NCBI GenBank assembly: GCA_017609945.1
Contig: JAFCCZ010000010.1
Location: 1-22,508 of the forward strand
Length of the DNA stretch: 22,508 bases
Reading direction: 5' to 3'
From: Candidatus Iainarchaeum sp.
Lineage (GTDB): Archaea > Iainarchaeota > Iainarchaeia > Iainarchaeales > GCA-2688035
In this document: in pieces, positions 21,338 to 22,508 of the stretch
How the letters are laid out: the number at the start of each line of letters is the position of its first letter
Position numbering within the stretch: the stretch's first letter is position 1
Notes under the pieces: model-generated
The model's input: only the letters and a program-made list of their open reading frames with translations
Told to the model about the DNA's origin: nothing
Database searches by the model: none
Program-made: the position numbers and the translations under genes

Positions 21338-22477
21338 ATGAAAATTGAAGAACAGGCCGTTGAAAAGGCCAAGGTCGCGCTGAGAAAGTGTAGCACCCCA
21401 CACGGAATGCATGCAAGCGGGGGCAAGGACGGCTACAATATGGTGTTCTCAAGGGACAGCATGATCGGCCTTATTGGCGCGAGCGTTGTAGACACTGACA
21501 GGGAGTTTAAGAACCAGTTTCGCTTAAGCCTTGAAATCTTGGGAAAGCACCAGAGCCAGACAGGGCAAATTCCAAATGCCGTGGACCTGTGGGACAAGAA
21601 GAGGGGCAAGCAGGTAACCTTTGCGACTCTTGACAGCACGCTTTGGTGGCTGTTTGGGTTGAAGGCTTACACTCAGAGTTACAAAGACAAAACCTTGATT
21701 AAAAAGTACAGGAAGGCTGTTGACAGGGCCTTTTTCTGGCTGCGTTGCCAGGACACAGGTGAGGATGGAATGCCTGAACAGCTTCCAACAAGTGACTGGC
21801 AGGACTGCTTTCCGCACAAGTACGGCCACACAATTAATACTGTTGCATTGTATTACGCCGCCCTCAAGGCCTTTGGGAACAAGAGTGAGTTGAAGAGGGT
21901 TAAGGGCTCTGCCTTTGGTTTGACCTGCCCCACCAACATGGTTTGCAGCGGGGAAGGTTACTTTCTGCCCTGGCGGTGGAAAGACCACGATGGCGAGCTT
22001 GAAGCAGAACAGTGGTTTGACAGCTTGGGAAATTTGCTTGCAATCTGCGCAGGGCTGGCCGGCAAGGAGCAGGCAGGGCGCATTCTTGACTTTGTTGAAA
22101 AGAAGGGCATAGCCAAACCATTCCCAATAAAGGCTTTGTATCCTCCAATTACAGAGGGCAGCAAAGAGTGGCACCCCTACTTTTCAAAATGCCTTGCCGC
22201 AGAACCAAACTATTACCTGAACGGGGGAATTTGGCCTTACATCGGCGGGTTCTATGTCGCGGCCCTGGTAAAGGCAGGGCGCCTTGAGCAGGCCGAAAAG
22301 CAGCTGAGGCTGCTGGCAGAGGTTAACCGTTTGGGTGTGGAGAAGGAGTGGGAGTTCAACGAGTGGGTCCACCCGCTGGAGAAGAAAGCAATGGGCAGTT
22401 CCTATCACGCCTGGAGCGGCGGCGCCTACCTTCTTGCATTCAAAAGTGTTTCAGACAAAAAGATTGCTTTCTTTTAA
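21338..22477 (+). CDS. (alpha/alpha)6-barrel glycoside hydrolase, GH100 / debranching-enzyme-like
   Basis: This 379-residue protein has the look of a six-hairpin glycosidase. It shows FSRDSMIGL (in the position of the WxRD motif of related enzymes), GQIPNAVDLW, the TLDSTLWWLFGLKAY helix, a DWQDCFPHKYGHTINTVALY block and FDSLGNLLAICAGLA. NGGIWPYIGGFYVAALVKAG and the C-terminal EWVHP...GSSYHAWSGGAYLLAF follow. The acidic residues of SRD, DWQD and FNEW are candidate catalytic positions. This pattern is shared by GH100 neutral invertases and by amylo-alpha-1,6-glucosidase-type debranching proteins, so the substrate could be sucrose-like or a storage glucan. There is no signal peptide, so it acts in the cytosol. 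The length is shorter than plant GH100 enzymes (about 450-550). The gene is complete and stands alone with its own TATA box. Confidence 0.75.
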   Translation: MKIEEQAVEKAKVALRKCSTPHGMHASGGKDGYNMVFSRDSMIGLIGASVVDTDREFKNQFRLSLEILGKHQSQTGQIPNAVDLWDKKRGKQVTFATLDSTLWWLFGLKAYTQSYKDKTLIKKYRKAVDRAFFWLRCQDTGEDGMPEQLPTSDWQDCFPHKYGHTINTVALYYAALKAFGNKSELKRVKGSAFGLTCPTNMVCSGEGYFLPWRWKDHDGELEAEQWFDSLGNLLAICAGLAGKEQAGRILDFVEKKGIAKPFPIKALYPPITEGSKEWHPYFSKCLAAEPNYYLNGGIWPYIGGFYVAALVKAGRLEQAEKQLRLLAEVNRLGVEKEWEFNEWVHPLEKKAMGSSYHAWSGGAYLLAFKSVSDKKIAFF

Positions 22478-22508
22478 GCGAGCTTACAGGCCAAGCTTTT
22501 TTTCAATG

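Noticed and set aside
21524..22174. 216-residue minus-strand open frame
   Set aside because: It is fully antisense to the glycosidase gene, whose protein is clearly the conserved one.
1..22508. CRISPR arrays, insertion sequences or integrases
   Set aside because: No regularly spaced repeats, transposase or recombinase motifs were seen on either strand.

Overview
This window reads as a gene-dense stretch of an archaeal chromosome, most likely from a small-genome DPANN lineage; Diapherotrites or a relative is a guess. The reasons are TTTAAA-type TATA elements placed about 20-30 bp before start codons, many apparently leaderless starts, GGTG-type ribosome sites, and families such as TraB/PrgY, KaiC-like ATPases, an XRE-CBS regulator, Trm112 and TM-anchored Ig-like surface proteins. 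A bacterial-type metK is present. Genes abut or overlap throughout and no gene-free stretch exceeds 300 bases. The longest gaps are about 235 bases at 18860-19094, 189-222 at 9970/10003-10191 and 197 at 21141-21337.

Layout. (1) 3-1506, plus strand: the end of a large probably extracellular protein and a small secreted Pro/Thr-rich protein. (2) 6118-1518, minus strand: a tightly coupled operon of three signal-peptide / Ig-like / single-TM surface proteins, the middle one interrupted by an in-frame TAA. (3) 6245-7951: an XRE-CBS regulator divergent from a metK gene that lacks about 50 codons and is frameshifted. (4) 8084-8817: a YbaK-like tRNA-editing protein overlapping a free-standing tRNA-binding OB-fold protein. 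(5) 10002-8818, minus strand: a TraB/PrgY membrane protein. (6) 10192-13036: a very large Cys-rich surface protein split by a -1 frameshift at an X XXY YYZ heptamer, coupled to a two-TM small protein. (7) 13130-14686: a polytopic GT-C-like membrane protein. (8) 14773-18859: a KaiC-like ATPase translationally coupled to two paralogous surface receptors with helical cytosolic tails. (9) 19095-22477: Trm112-like protein, CTP synthase (pyrG, minus), tRNA-Pro(CGG) (minus) and an (alpha/alpha)6-barrel glycosidase.

Overall, about half the window encodes the cell envelope and the rest is nucleotide, SAM and translation housekeeping. The best candidate for an undescribed system is the KaiC-like ATPase plus two Ig-domain membrane proteins joined by GTGA and ATGA overlaps, which looks like a surface sensor or surface-structure machine with a cytosolic ATPase. 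Three genes are disrupted (in-frame stop, out-of-frame deletion, -1 frameshift). These could be sequence or assembly errors, real gene decay or, for the frameshift, recoding; the sequence alone cannot decide.
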